From Desulfobotulus mexicanus (lineage in GTDB: Bacteria; Desulfobacterota; Desulfobacteria; Desulfobacterales; ASO4-4): a stretch of DNA of 64,000 nucleotides. A model generated the notes under the pieces. That model did not search any database. It was not told where the DNA came from and saw only the letters and a list, made by a program, of their open reading frames with translations. Below are positions 15,487-23,540 of the stretch, piece by piece. Made by a program: the position numbers and the translations under genes. How positions within the stretch are numbered: the stretch's first letter is position 1; every line of letters starts with the position of its first letter. The stretch covers positions 24,232 to 88,231 of the forward strand of contig NZ_VDMB01000003.1 of assembly GCF_006175995.1 (NCBI RefSeq). Direction: 5' to 3'.

Positions 15487-17360
15487 CCCTCCCGCTGAAA
15501 AGCAGGCTCAATAATAATTTTTGCTCTGTTCTTCAAAGAAGCCATCCACTGGGTATACATACGATTTTCTTTGCGGTCTCTGAGTTCTTTTTTAATATTT
15601 TCCCGATCAGCCATAAATGCGGCTTCATCGGGCAAGACCCTTTCAACAATACGGAATACCCCATAACCTTCTTCCAGAACAACGGGTTCTCCCGGTAAAT
15701 TTTCCTCCTTACCAAGGGAAAAAACCGCACGACTCAAAGCAGGCAGAGAACCCAGCTGCGGAATTGCACCCTGCCGTCCAAAAAGGCCCGTACTTATGAG
15801 CACTTCCCCCGTATCCTCTCCATTCTTCAATGCTGTAAGCACATCCATGGCCCGTTTATGGGCCAGAGCATCTGCAGCCTCTTTCATCATATCTGCCAGC
15901 ACACGCTCCCGAACTTCTTCCAGGGGAGGAATCCTGGATTCCATACGATCTTTCACTGAAATAAGATAAAGAGCTTCATTAATTTCTAAAAGTTCACTTA
16001 CCTCATGCTCCATAAGAGAAAAAGATGCTTCAGCAAAGGCCCTGCCATCGGAAACGCCGGAAGAAGGACCCCTTCTCCCAAAAAAAGCAGTTTCATTCAA
16101 AGGAAGATTCCATAAGCTTGACACCTCTCCAAGATCTGCTCCGGCAAGGGTGGCATCATAGGCTTGATCCGCCGCATCAAAGGCTGCATGACTTGCTTTT
16201 TCCTGCTGCAGTTCCCATCGTATTCCTTCAGCAACAAGCTCTAAAGGCTTTACACCTTCAGGAAGCTTCTCATCCACCAGAATCAAGTGCCAGCCAAAAC
16301 GGGTCTGCACAGGCTCACTCAGCTCACCTTCATTCAGGGCAAAAGCAGCTTTAGAAAACGGGGCTACCATGGCCTCCTTCGGGAAAACGCCGAGATTTCC
16401 GCCATCCTGTGCACTGGGGCACTGGGAGAACTCCCTTGCCACATCGGAAAAACCAGCTCCTGCAAGAATCTTTTCCCGCAGAACAAGAATTTCCTTTTCC
16501 GCAGCAGCTACCGCATCAAAATCTTCAGCATTATCTGCCTTAATGAGGATATGACGGGCAGCAACCCTTTCAGGTTCCCGGTAATTTGCCAGACGCATTT
16601 CATAGGCATGGCGCACATCTTCCTCGGAAACCCTTACCTGATCAATAAAATTTTCCGGGTCAAAACGCAAATAAACAGCCTTGACCATGGGTTCTGTCCT
16701 GTATGCCTCTTTATGGCTTTCATAGCGGGCAAGAAGATCTTCTTCAGATATGGGTTCCGGTGTAAAGTCCGAAGGTCGGAAAAGGGCAGCCTCAATGGCT
16801 ACTTTTCTGTTTTCTGAATTATAAAAGTCCAAAGCTTCCAGTTCGGAGACCGTAACCCCGCCAAAAATCAGATCCTGCAGTTTCGCTAAAAGCAGATCCT
16901 GTCTTTGTCTCTGCTCAAAATACGCCACACTCATGCCATTGGCCTGCAGCAGATTCTGATAAACACCTGAATCAAAACGTCCGTCTTTCTGAAAAACCGG
17001 AATAGACGCAATAGCATGGGCCACTTCATCATCGGTGACCTGCAATTTGTAACTGTCTGCCTCCTGAAGAAGCAGTTCACGCTCGATAAGCCGCTGCAGG
17101 GCCTGTTCCCTTACCTGAAAAAGTTCCAGAATTTCATGGGAAACAGTGCCACCGAACTGGCGGCGGATCTGATCCACAAGGGCCTGATATTCCGCCCTGT
17201 AGTCATCCACAGCAATTACCTTGCCGTTCACCGTAGCAGCCTTGTTATGTTGTCCCATATGATACGACTCAACGCCCAGAAAAACAAAAACAAGGACGAT
17301 AATGCCCAGGATAAACTTGACCATCCAGGAGGACGCCTTCGCCCGTATCCGTGCCAGCAT
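15483..17360 (-). CDS. ppiD: Peptidyl-prolyl cis-trans isomerase, PpiD/SurA type
   Basis: 625 aa periplasmic folding factor anchored in the inner membrane. One N-terminal transmembrane helix (about residues 14-31, VKFILGIIVLVFVFLG) is followed by a SurA-N-like chaperone region (VNGKVIAVDDYRAEYQALVDQ). A single parvulin-type rotamase domain lies at about 260-370 (RVAARHILIKADN, REFSQCPSAQDGGNLGVF, FGWHLILVDE). A second, more divergent SurA-like region forms the C-terminus. Length and order match PpiD, which helps outer-membrane and secreted proteins fold as they leave the Sec channel. The ATG at 17360 has AAAGGAT upstream. Confidence 0.9.
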   Translation of the reverse strand: MLARIRAKASSWMVKFILGIIVLVFVFLGVESYHMGQHNKAATVNGKVIAVDDYRAEYQALVDQIRRQFGGTVSHEILELFQVREQALQRLIERELLLQEADSYKLQVTDDEVAHAIASIPVFQKDGRFDSGVYQNLLQANGMSVAYFEQRQRQDLLLAKLQDLIFGGVTVSELEALDFYNSENRKVAIEAALFRPSDFTPEPISEEDLLARYESHKEAYRTEPMVKAVYLRFDPENFIDQVRVSEEDVRHAYEMRLANYREPERVAARHILIKADNAEDFDAVAAAEKEILVLREKILAGAGFSDVAREFSQCPSAQDGGNLGVFPKEAMVAPFSKAAFALNEGELSEPVQTRFGWHLILVDEKLPEGVKPLELVAEGIRWELQQEKASHAAFDAADQAYDATLAGADLGEVSSLWNLPLNETAFFGRRGPSSGVSDGRAFAEASFSLMEHEVSELLEINEALYLISVKDRMESRIPPLEEVRERVLADMMKEAADALAHKRAMDVLTALKNGEDTGEVLISTGLFGRQGAIPQLGSLPALSRAVFSLGKEENLPGEPVVLEEGYGVFRIVERVLPDEAAFMADRENIKKELRDRKENRMYTQWMASLKNRAKIIIEPAFQREG

Positions 17361-17597
17361 AGAAAGATCCTTTTCTTTTCAAAAAGTTATATCAAACACT
17401 AACCAATTTTCAATCCAACATGGTTTTACAAATAAATTAGAATATAGCATCCGATCGGTTTTTCAATACATTTTTCTTTATACTGCAAAGGTTTCCTCTT
17501 TTCAGAGATTATGCCTTGGTCAGAAAATACCGGGCAGTTTTTTTATTGACAGCCTCTGTTGCATCCGCTAAATCCACACACGATGTTTTTCTTATGT

Positions 17598-17673
17598 GGG
17601 GTTGTAGCTCAGCTGGGAGAGCGCATGGCTGGCAGCCATGAGGTCAGGGGTTCGATCCCCCTCAGCTCCACCA
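17598..17673 (+). tRNA. tRNA-Ala (anticodon GGC)
   Basis: 76-nt cloverleaf with encoded CCA. The acceptor arms GGGGTTG and CAGCTCC pair with one G-U. The D arm is GCTC..GAGC and the anticodon stem CATGG/CCATG. The loop CTGGCAG gives anticodon GGC, which reads GCC and GCU alanine codons. The T arm is AGGGG-TTCGATC-CCCCT. Flanks show no integrase or duplicated 3' end within the window. Confidence 0.97.
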
Positions 17674-17844
17674 AATATTTAAAATCATTCGATTTTCTTT
17701 ATGTTTGGGGTTGAATTTTGAGCCTGGATACAAATTCCAGGAACAAATGAGGCCCTTTTTTATGTCCGGAAAAACGTACCTGCTCACCACTCCCACATCC
17801 TGCTTTTTCCGCCTTACAATTCCCGTTGACCTTGGCATTCTACC

Positions 17845-18447
17845 TCACTCCAGCACCCAGCTCAGCCAGTCCGTACCTGCACCGGATTTCTGGCTACTGA
17901 AAAAAAGAATATTCCGGCCAACTTTTCCCCAAAGGCTTTCAGCCTTTTCTTTTTCCCAAAGATAAAAAATCCGTCCGTTTTTATCCCTGTAAGTTCCATT
18001 TCCTTCCTTCAGGGAAACATAAATCCTTCCGTGACCTGTGAGGAGGGAGCCAAGCCTTTCCATAACAGAAATAACTCTTTCTTCGGGCAGATGCACAAGG
18101 GAACCTGAAAAAAGAAGACCATCCGCCTTAATATCTTTAAAATCCCAGTTTTCAAAATCAGCTTCCCAGACCCTGCAACCGGAATAACTCCTTGCAAAAG
18201 CCGCAAGCTCCGGAGATCGTTCCAGACCTTCTGCATGGAATCCCTGTGCCTTCAGCCATTTCAGATCCCTGCCCGACCCGCAGCCCATATCGAAAACCCT
18301 TGCCCCTTCCGGAAGAAAACTCACAAAATCACTGAGAAAAGCAGAAGAATCCAGCTTCAGTGTTCTTTCAATAAATGTAGATGCCAGCTCCCGGTAGTAT
18401 GCAATAACTTTTTTCTCATTCAAGACATCAGGGCTTGATGTAGGCAC
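17845..18447 (-). CDS. Class I SAM-dependent methyltransferase
   Basis: 200 aa with a Rossmann-type methyltransferase core: motif I VFDMGCGSGRDL (about residues 52-63), then HAEGLERSPELAAFAR, acidic motif II EADFENWDF and motif III GGRIYVSL-like (HGRIYVSLKEG). The substrate is not predictable; it resembles short tellurite-resistance/UbiE-like methyltransferases. Start is GTG at 18447, preceded by AGGAGGAG at three bases and overlapping the end of the DsrE-like gene by 20 bp. Translational coupling with that gene is likely. Confidence 0.85.
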   Translation of the reverse strand: MPTSSPDVLNEKKVIAYYRELASTFIERTLKLDSSAFLSDFVSFLPEGARVFDMGCGSGRDLKWLKAQGFHAEGLERSPELAAFARSYSGCRVWEADFENWDFKDIKADGLLFSGSLVHLPEERVISVMERLGSLLTGHGRIYVSLKEGNGTYRDKNGRIFYLWEKEKAESLWGKVGRNILFFSSQKSGAGTDWLSWVLE

Positions 18448-18784
18448 AGCCCTCCTCCTGCTGAAGGCGTACCAGCTCCAGAATCCCGGCAGGTACGGTT
18501 TTCATACCCAAAGGAAGTTCAGAAACATCCATCCCTTTGGCCCTGAGAGCATTCTGGCAGGCAACAAAATGAACTCCTGCCTCGGCAAGACCGAAAAGCC
18601 TTTCTGCAAAATCCGCTGCAAGCTCACGGAAAAGCAGAACACCCGGACCATTCACAACAAAGTGGGCATTCACATGGGCAGGACCACCTGCGGCCCGGAT
18701 AAGATTTTCAAGATTGGTCAGTCCGATACCCAAACGCCTGTCATCGGGATCATCCATATGCAAAACCACATTCAGAACCGCCAT
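18428..18784 (-). CDS. DsrE/DsrF-like family protein
   Basis: 118 aa from the ATG at 18784, preceded by GGGAGG at four bases. A longer frame to 18853 has no ribosome site. The DsrE/YchN fold is indicated by VLNVVLHMDDP, LENLIRAAGG, AHFVVNGPGVLLF and GVHFVACQNALRAKGM. The Cys in ACQNAL is in the place of the sulfur-carrying cysteine of DsrE-type proteins, and a second Cys lies near the end (EGCAYI). A role in sulfur relay is possible but not shown. It is the first gene of a two-gene unit with the methyltransferase. Confidence 0.8.
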   Translation of the reverse strand: MAVLNVVLHMDDPDDRRLGIGLTNLENLIRAAGGPAHVNAHFVVNGPGVLLFRELAADFAERLFGLAEAGVHFVACQNALRAKGMDVSELPLGMKTVPAGILELVRLQQEEGCAYIKP

Positions 18785-18973
18785 AAAACCTCCCTGTTTA
18801 CATTGCTGTTTTAAGAACATGCTTTTCATACCCGTATCCACCCGGCATTTCAAGATTCCTTTTCCCTGTGCAGAAAGCCATGTATCTGTTATGGCCTTTA
18901 TGGCTGACTTGTCTTCAGCGCCTCATGCTATGGGCCCTGCACCTCATCCATCTTAATTTTTCCGGAGGATTCA

Positions 18974-19711
18974 ATGAAAAAAACGGTTATCATTCCCGCC
19001 CGATGGGGCTCCAGCAGGCTTGAAGGCAAACCCCTGCATCCCATCGATGGTATTCCGATGATTCAGCACGTTTATCAGCGCTGTGCAAAAGCAGCCGTGG
19101 ATACCGTGGTGGTGGCCACCGATGATCTGAGGATTATCAAGGCCGTGGAAGCCTTTGGGGGCAGAGCCGTCCTCACATCAGAAAAAAACAGATCCGGCAC
19201 AGACCGGGTTGCAGATGCCGCACGGATTCTTGAACTCTCCCCGGATGATATCCTTGTAAATGTACAGGGGGATCAGCCCTTGATTCATCCCTCATGCATA
19301 GATGAAGTGACAGCACCCTTTGAAAAAGAATCGGATCTGCCCATGGCAACCCTTGGCTATATCATTCAGGACACAAGGGAAATCCATGATCCCAAGGATG
19401 TGAAACTGGTAACGGATATCCGGGGCAATGCCCTCTACTTTTCCAGGGCCACCATTCCCCATGCAAGAGATGAAAATACACCAGTTACTTATATAAAGCA
19501 TCTGGGCGTCTATGCCTACACCAGACGCTTCCTTGATATATTCAAAGATCTTTCCACAGGCCAGCTTGAAGATATCGAAAAACTGGAACAGCTCAGAGTA
19601 CTGGAACATGGCTATACCATCCGTGTGGTGATGACCCCCCACGACTCACCTGAGGTGGATCTTCCCGAAGACATTATCCGTATCGAAACAAAATTAAAAT
19701 CAGGGAGCTGA
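18974..19711 (+). CDS. kdsB: 3-deoxy-manno-octulosonate cytidylyltransferase
   Basis: 245 aa; CTP + Kdo gives CMP-Kdo + PPi, the activation step for the inner core of lipopolysaccharide, in the cytoplasm. The N-terminal nucleotide-binding signature is VIIPARWGSSRLEGKPL. NVQGDQPLIHP holds a metal- and substrate-binding Asp, and HLGVYAYTRRFL and EDIEKLEQLRVLEHGY are typical. Length matches the family. The start at 18974 follows GGAGG at five bases. First gene of a plus-strand run with maf, yggS, queH and an M48 protease. Its presence shows an outer membrane with LPS. Confidence 0.97.
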   Translation: MKKTVIIPARWGSSRLEGKPLHPIDGIPMIQHVYQRCAKAAVDTVVVATDDLRIIKAVEAFGGRAVLTSEKNRSGTDRVADAARILELSPDDILVNVQGDQPLIHPSCIDEVTAPFEKESDLPMATLGYIIQDTREIHDPKDVKLVTDIRGNALYFSRATIPHARDENTPVTYIKHLGVYAYTRRFLDIFKDLSTGQLEDIEKLEQLRVLEHGYTIRVVMTPHDSPEVDLPEDIIRIETKLKSGS

Positions 19712-19718
19712 AAGAATC

Positions 19719-20321
19719 ATGCACAAGGTAAAAAATTCATCCCTGCTCATCCTTGCCTCCGCCTCTCCGAGGCGAAAGGAACTGCTTTCCAATACAGGTA
19801 TGCAATTCGCTATTATCTGCAGTCAGCTTGACGAAGAAAGCATTCAGGCAGACACCCCTGAAAATCTTGCCACAGCCATTGCATCAGCCAAAGCCCGCGA
19901 GGTATCTGCTCTTTACCCTGAAAACTGGGTTCTTGCCGCCGACACCCTTGTGGTGAAAGGAAATAATATTCTGGGCAAACCCGGCAAGGCCTCTGAAGCC
20001 GCATCCATGCTTCGTATGCTCAGCGGCTGTACCCACCAGGTCATAACCGGCGTCTGCCTGATGAACAGGCTCAAGGAAAAGACTATTTCCTACGCCGTCA
20101 CAACGGATGTGGTTTTCAAGCAGCTTTCGGACAGGGAGATTTCATGGTATACAGCAGATTCTGAGCCCTATGATAAAGCAGGGGGCTACGCCATACAGGG
20201 GCTGGCTGCCCATTTCATAAGAAGTATCAAGGGCTCATATACCAATGTTGTGGGCCTGCCAATCTGTGAGGTCATGGAAACCCTTGCTCAGGAAGGCATC
20301 AGCCCAGAATACCAGGATTAA
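19719..20321 (+). CDS. maf: Maf-family nucleoside triphosphate pyrophosphatase
   Basis: 200 aa; Maf proteins hydrolyse dTTP, UTP or modified nucleotides to monophosphates and PPi. The N-terminal signature LILASASPRRKELL, the catalytic VLAADTLVV, KPGKASEAASMLRMLSG and AGGYAIQGLAAHFI with SYTNVVGLP are all present. The start lies 8 bp after kdsB. The subtype (dTTP/UTP versus 7-methyl-GTP) cannot be fixed by eye; the spacing and the Ile-Gln-Gly loop fit the dTTP/UTP class. Confidence 0.93.
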   Translation: MHKVKNSSLLILASASPRRKELLSNTGMQFAIICSQLDEESIQADTPENLATAIASAKAREVSALYPENWVLAADTLVVKGNNILGKPGKASEAASMLRMLSGCTHQVITGVCLMNRLKEKTISYAVTTDVVFKQLSDREISWYTADSEPYDKAGGYAIQGLAAHFIRSIKGSYTNVVGLPICEVMETLAQEGISPEYQD

Positions 20322-20341
20322 CATAATGGAGATAATATTTC

Positions 20342-21031
20342 GTGAGCATCACCCATAGACTGCAGGACATTAAAAAGCGTATGGAAAAAAGCTGCCTGTC
20401 ATGCGGGAGAAATCCTGACAGTGCAAATCTTGTTGCGGTCAGCAAAACCAAAGGGGAATCCCTTATCCGGGAGGCCTTTGAAGCAGGCCAGATTCTTTTC
20501 GGAGAAAACTATGTGCAGGAAGCCACAACAAAGGCAGAAAACCTCGCAGAGCTCCCCATATCCTGGCATTTTATCGGACATCTGCAGCGTAACAAGGCCC
20601 GCTTTGTGGTCCGTTATTTTGATCTCATCCACTCCGTTGACTCCCTGCGCCTTGCGGAAGAAATCCATAAGCAATCAGAAAAGCAATCAAAAACACAAAA
20701 CATTCTGATCCAGATTCATCTGGGTGGAGAAGAGAGCAAAGCTGGCATTCCTCCAGAAGACCTGCCGGAACTTCTCCGGAACATTGCAGGACTAAAGCAT
20801 GTATGTGTTCAGGGACTTATGGCCATTCCTCCACCCGTAGAAAATGCGGAAGAAAACCGCATCCACTTTAAAACCCTCCGGGAGCTCATGGAAGAAAATA
20901 ACGCCAGAAATATTCTGCCTTCGCCCATGACCATTCTTTCCATGGGAATGAGTGATGATTTTGAAGTGGCCATCGAAGAAGGTGCCACACTCATACGCAT
21001 CGGAACCGCAATTTTTGGTACAAGATCTTAA
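20342..21031 (+). CDS. YggS/PLPBP family pyridoxal-phosphate homeostasis protein
   Basis: 229 aa PLP-binding TIM-barrel protein of the YggS/PROSC group, involved in PLP and amino acid homeostasis without known enzymatic activity. NLVAVSKTKG holds the PLP-binding lysine. FGENYVQEA, WHFIGHLQRNKARF, HSVDSLRLAEEI and LSMGMSDDFEVAIEEGATLIRIGTAIFG are family signatures. The start is GTG at 20342 with GGAG 11 bases upstream. It lies between maf and queH in a probable operon. Confidence 0.95.
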   Translation: MSITHRLQDIKKRMEKSCLSCGRNPDSANLVAVSKTKGESLIREAFEAGQILFGENYVQEATTKAENLAELPISWHFIGHLQRNKARFVVRYFDLIHSVDSLRLAEEIHKQSEKQSKTQNILIQIHLGGEESKAGIPPEDLPELLRNIAGLKHVCVQGLMAIPPPVENAEENRIHFKTLRELMEENNARNILPSPMTILSMGMSDDFEVAIEEGATLIRIGTAIFGTRS

Positions 21032-21049
21032 AAAAAAGCGAATCCAGCC

Positions 21050-21592
21050 ATGAAAATACTTCTGCACACCTGTTGCGGCCCCTGCACCATATATCCTTTA
21101 AAAACCCTCAGGGAAGAAGGCCACAGCCTCATGGGCTTTTTTTACCGCCACAACATTCACCCCCTGACGGAATGTCTCCGCAGGGAAGAAACCATGAAAG
21201 AATATGCCCTTGAAATGGATATGAAAGTCATCTTTCAGGAAGGATACGAACTGGAGGAATTCCTGCAATCCATGGTTTTCAGGGAAAAGGAACGCTGTCG
21301 TATATGTTACCATAAACGCCTTACAGCAACGGCACTTCTGGCAAAAAGAGGAAAATTTGATGCCTTTTCCACAACCCTTCTCTACAGCCGTTTTCAAAAC
21401 CATGCCCTGATCCGTGATACGGGAGAAGCCGCAGGAAAAAGCGCCGGCATTCCCTTTTTTTACAGGGATTTCAGGGAAGGCTGGCAGGAAGGGATTGAAA
21501 CTTCAAAGGAAAAGGGCATGTACCGCCAGAGCTATTGCGGATGTATTTACAGTGAAAAGGACAGGTATTTCAGGGCGGGCAAAAAAAATTAA
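21050..21592 (+). CDS. queH: Epoxyqueuosine reductase QueH
   Basis: 180 aa non-cobalamin epoxyqueuosine reductase (former DUF208), the last step of queuosine synthesis on tRNA. Signature cysteines: LLHTCCGPCTIYPL at the N-terminus, ERCRICYHKRL mid-protein and YRQSYCGCIYS at the C-terminus, which bind a [4Fe-4S] cluster and a second metal. Other supporting motifs are FYRHNIHPLTE and FDAFSTTLLYSRFQNH. Length is typical. It starts 18 bp after yggS. Other queuosine genes are not in the window. Confidence 0.93.
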   Translation: MKILLHTCCGPCTIYPLKTLREEGHSLMGFFYRHNIHPLTECLRREETMKEYALEMDMKVIFQEGYELEEFLQSMVFREKERCRICYHKRLTATALLAKRGKFDAFSTTLLYSRFQNHALIRDTGEAAGKSAGIPFFYRDFREGWQEGIETSKEKGMYRQSYCGCIYSEKDRYFRAGKKN

Positions 21593-21631
21593 CCTGATCA
21601 CACTGTAAAATGCCTAAAATATGGATACCCT

Positions 21632-23470
21632 ATGTTCTATCAACTGTTTTATACCATTGCGGCTCTGATTCTTGTTACAGCCTGGGTGCCAGCGGCAGAG
21701 CTCCGGCACAGCTTTACCGGCTGGTTTAACCTTCTGACCGTATGCCTGGTTTTTTTTATTCTGACAACGCTGTGGAACAGAAAATCCTTACGAAAATACA
21801 GCCATCTATCCCCTTCAGGCATTGCTGAAAAATGGCACAGACGAATACAGGCCCAAAACCTCCTGCTTCTTGTTTTTTTCGCCTTCTTTGTTCACGGACT
21901 TGACCTCCCTTTTCTGCTTTGCCCCATCTTTCTGGCAGACACCCTGCCCTTTCTCCGGGACTTTTTTGCCCTTGCCTTTTATTTTGTCCTTCTCTGGGGA
22001 CTCTGGCATATGGCTTCAGGCAGCATGGCATCCAGCAAAGTCATTGAAGAAAGTGACCGGCAATCCTTTGTCCGGGAACAGATGGGACTAAGCCTCCCTG
22101 CCCTTCTGCCATGGCTTGTATTATCCGGACTCCACGATTTTTTCATGCTGCTGCCCTTTTCCGGTTTCAGGGAAATTTTTTCCAGCAGCACAGGGCAGAC
22201 TATTTATTTTCTCAGCATCTTTATCGCCATTTTTTTATTTGCCCCTGTTTGCATCCAGAGATTCTGGGGCTGTTCTCCCCTGCCTCCCGGTCCTGTGCGC
22301 CACCGCATTGAAAAAGTACTTCAAGAAACAAAAACCGGCTTCAAGGATATCCTGATCTGGCCGCTTTTCGGGGGACGCATGCTGACCGCAGGCATTATGG
22401 GACCATGGGCGAGATTCCGCTATATTCTGGTAACCCCTGCCCTGCTGCGATACCTTTACCCGGAAGAACTTGAGGCCGTCATTGCCCATGAGGCAGGCCA
22501 TGCCCATTACCGCCATCTGATTTTTTATGTTTTTATTCTTGCAGGTTTTCTTCTGGTTTCATGGTTTTTTCTGGATTTTCTCTATCAGCTTATTATCCTT
22601 GGTCCGGGGCTTATGCTCCTTTCCTTTTTTTCGTTTTTATCCCCTGCAGCACTGGCAACGGCCTTGGGTATTTTCATAACCCTCACACTTTTTATCCTCT
22701 ATTTCCGTTTTCTTTTCGGATATTTCATGCGGAATTTTGAAAGACAGGCCGATGCCTTCGCCTTCAGGGTACAGGGGACCGCCCGACACCTTATTCAAAC
22801 CTTTCACACCCTAAGCAATATGACAGGTCAGAATCCGGACAAACCCAACTGGCACCATTTCAGCATCAGCCAGAGAATAGGTTTTCTGGAAAAGTGTGAG
22901 AAAAATCATAACATTGCCTTTCAGCATGACAGGCAGGTCAAGCGATCTGTGCTGGCTTATCTGTTTTTTCTGATTCTGCTGGCAGCAGGTGGGGGATATA
23001 TAAAATGGGCTGGCTGGGATGACAACATTCAAAAAGTCCTTTTTATCCGTGCCCTTGAGATGGAAATCCACAATGAAAAACAAGATCCCCTGCTTCTGCG
23101 CCATCTAGGAGACCTCTATCAGGAAAAAAAGGCTTATACCAAGGCCCTTTCCGCTTATCACAAGGCCCTGAATACAGGAAACAGGGATGCCGATCTTTTA
23201 AATAATCTTGCATGGCTTTACATCACCGCCGAAGACAGCGGTATTGCTGACCCAGTACTTGGAAGCTACTTTGCAGAAAAGGCCGTACACGAAAAACCGG
23301 AAGCGCCCTATATTCTCGATACCCTGGCAGAAGGATACCACAGAACAGGACGCAGGGAAGAAGCAGTTTACTATGGACGTAAAGCATTGTATTATCAGAA
23401 AAGAAATATGGATGAGACAGATTATTACGAAAAACAGCTGGAAAAATTCTTAAGGGATAAACTTGAATAG
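21632..23470 (+). CDS. Membrane M48-family metalloprotease with C-terminal TPR repeats
   Basis: 612 aa. Several hydrophobic N-terminal segments (about residues 1-210) are followed by an M48 zinc protease domain. That domain has the active site HEAGHAHYRH (residues about 287-296) and a third zinc ligand in NFERQADAFAF. Two further membrane segments flank it. After another hydrophobic stretch (VLAYLFFLILLAAGGGYI) the last 130 residues are TPR repeats (LLRHLGDLYQEKKAYTKALSAYHKAL; DLLNNLAWLYITAEDSG; ILDTLAEGYHRTGRREEAV). It is probably an inner-membrane quality-control protease like HtpX or YfgC, with a protein-binding tail. No ribosome site is obvious before the ATG; it lies 39 bp after queH. 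Confidence 0.87.
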   Translation: MFYQLFYTIAALILVTAWVPAAELRHSFTGWFNLLTVCLVFFILTTLWNRKSLRKYSHLSPSGIAEKWHRRIQAQNLLLLVFFAFFVHGLDLPFLLCPIFLADTLPFLRDFFALAFYFVLLWGLWHMASGSMASSKVIEESDRQSFVREQMGLSLPALLPWLVLSGLHDFFMLLPFSGFREIFSSSTGQTIYFLSIFIAIFLFAPVCIQRFWGCSPLPPGPVRHRIEKVLQETKTGFKDILIWPLFGGRMLTAGIMGPWARFRYILVTPALLRYLYPEELEAVIAHEAGHAHYRHLIFYVFILAGFLLVSWFFLDFLYQLIILGPGLMLLSFFSFLSPAALATALGIFITLTLFILYFRFLFGYFMRNFERQADAFAFRVQGTARHLIQTFHTLSNMTGQNPDKPNWHHFSISQRIGFLEKCEKNHNIAFQHDRQVKRSVLAYLFFLILLAAGGGYIKWAGWDDNIQKVLFIRALEMEIHNEKQDPLLLRHLGDLYQEKKAYTKALSAYHKALNTGNRDADLLNNLAWLYITAEDSGIADPVLGSYFAEKAVHEKPEAPYILDTLAEGYHRTGRREEAVYYGRKALYYQKRNMDETDYYEKQLEKFLRDKLE

Positions 23471-23540
23471 CAAAGCTCACCATGTTGCGGCATCTTATCC
23501 TGAAATAAATTATAATTACTAAAAAAGCGACTCTGCTCTT

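Noticed and set aside
17598-17844. Genomic island attachment at tRNA-Ala
   Set aside because: No duplicated tRNA 3' end and no adjacent integrase within the window.
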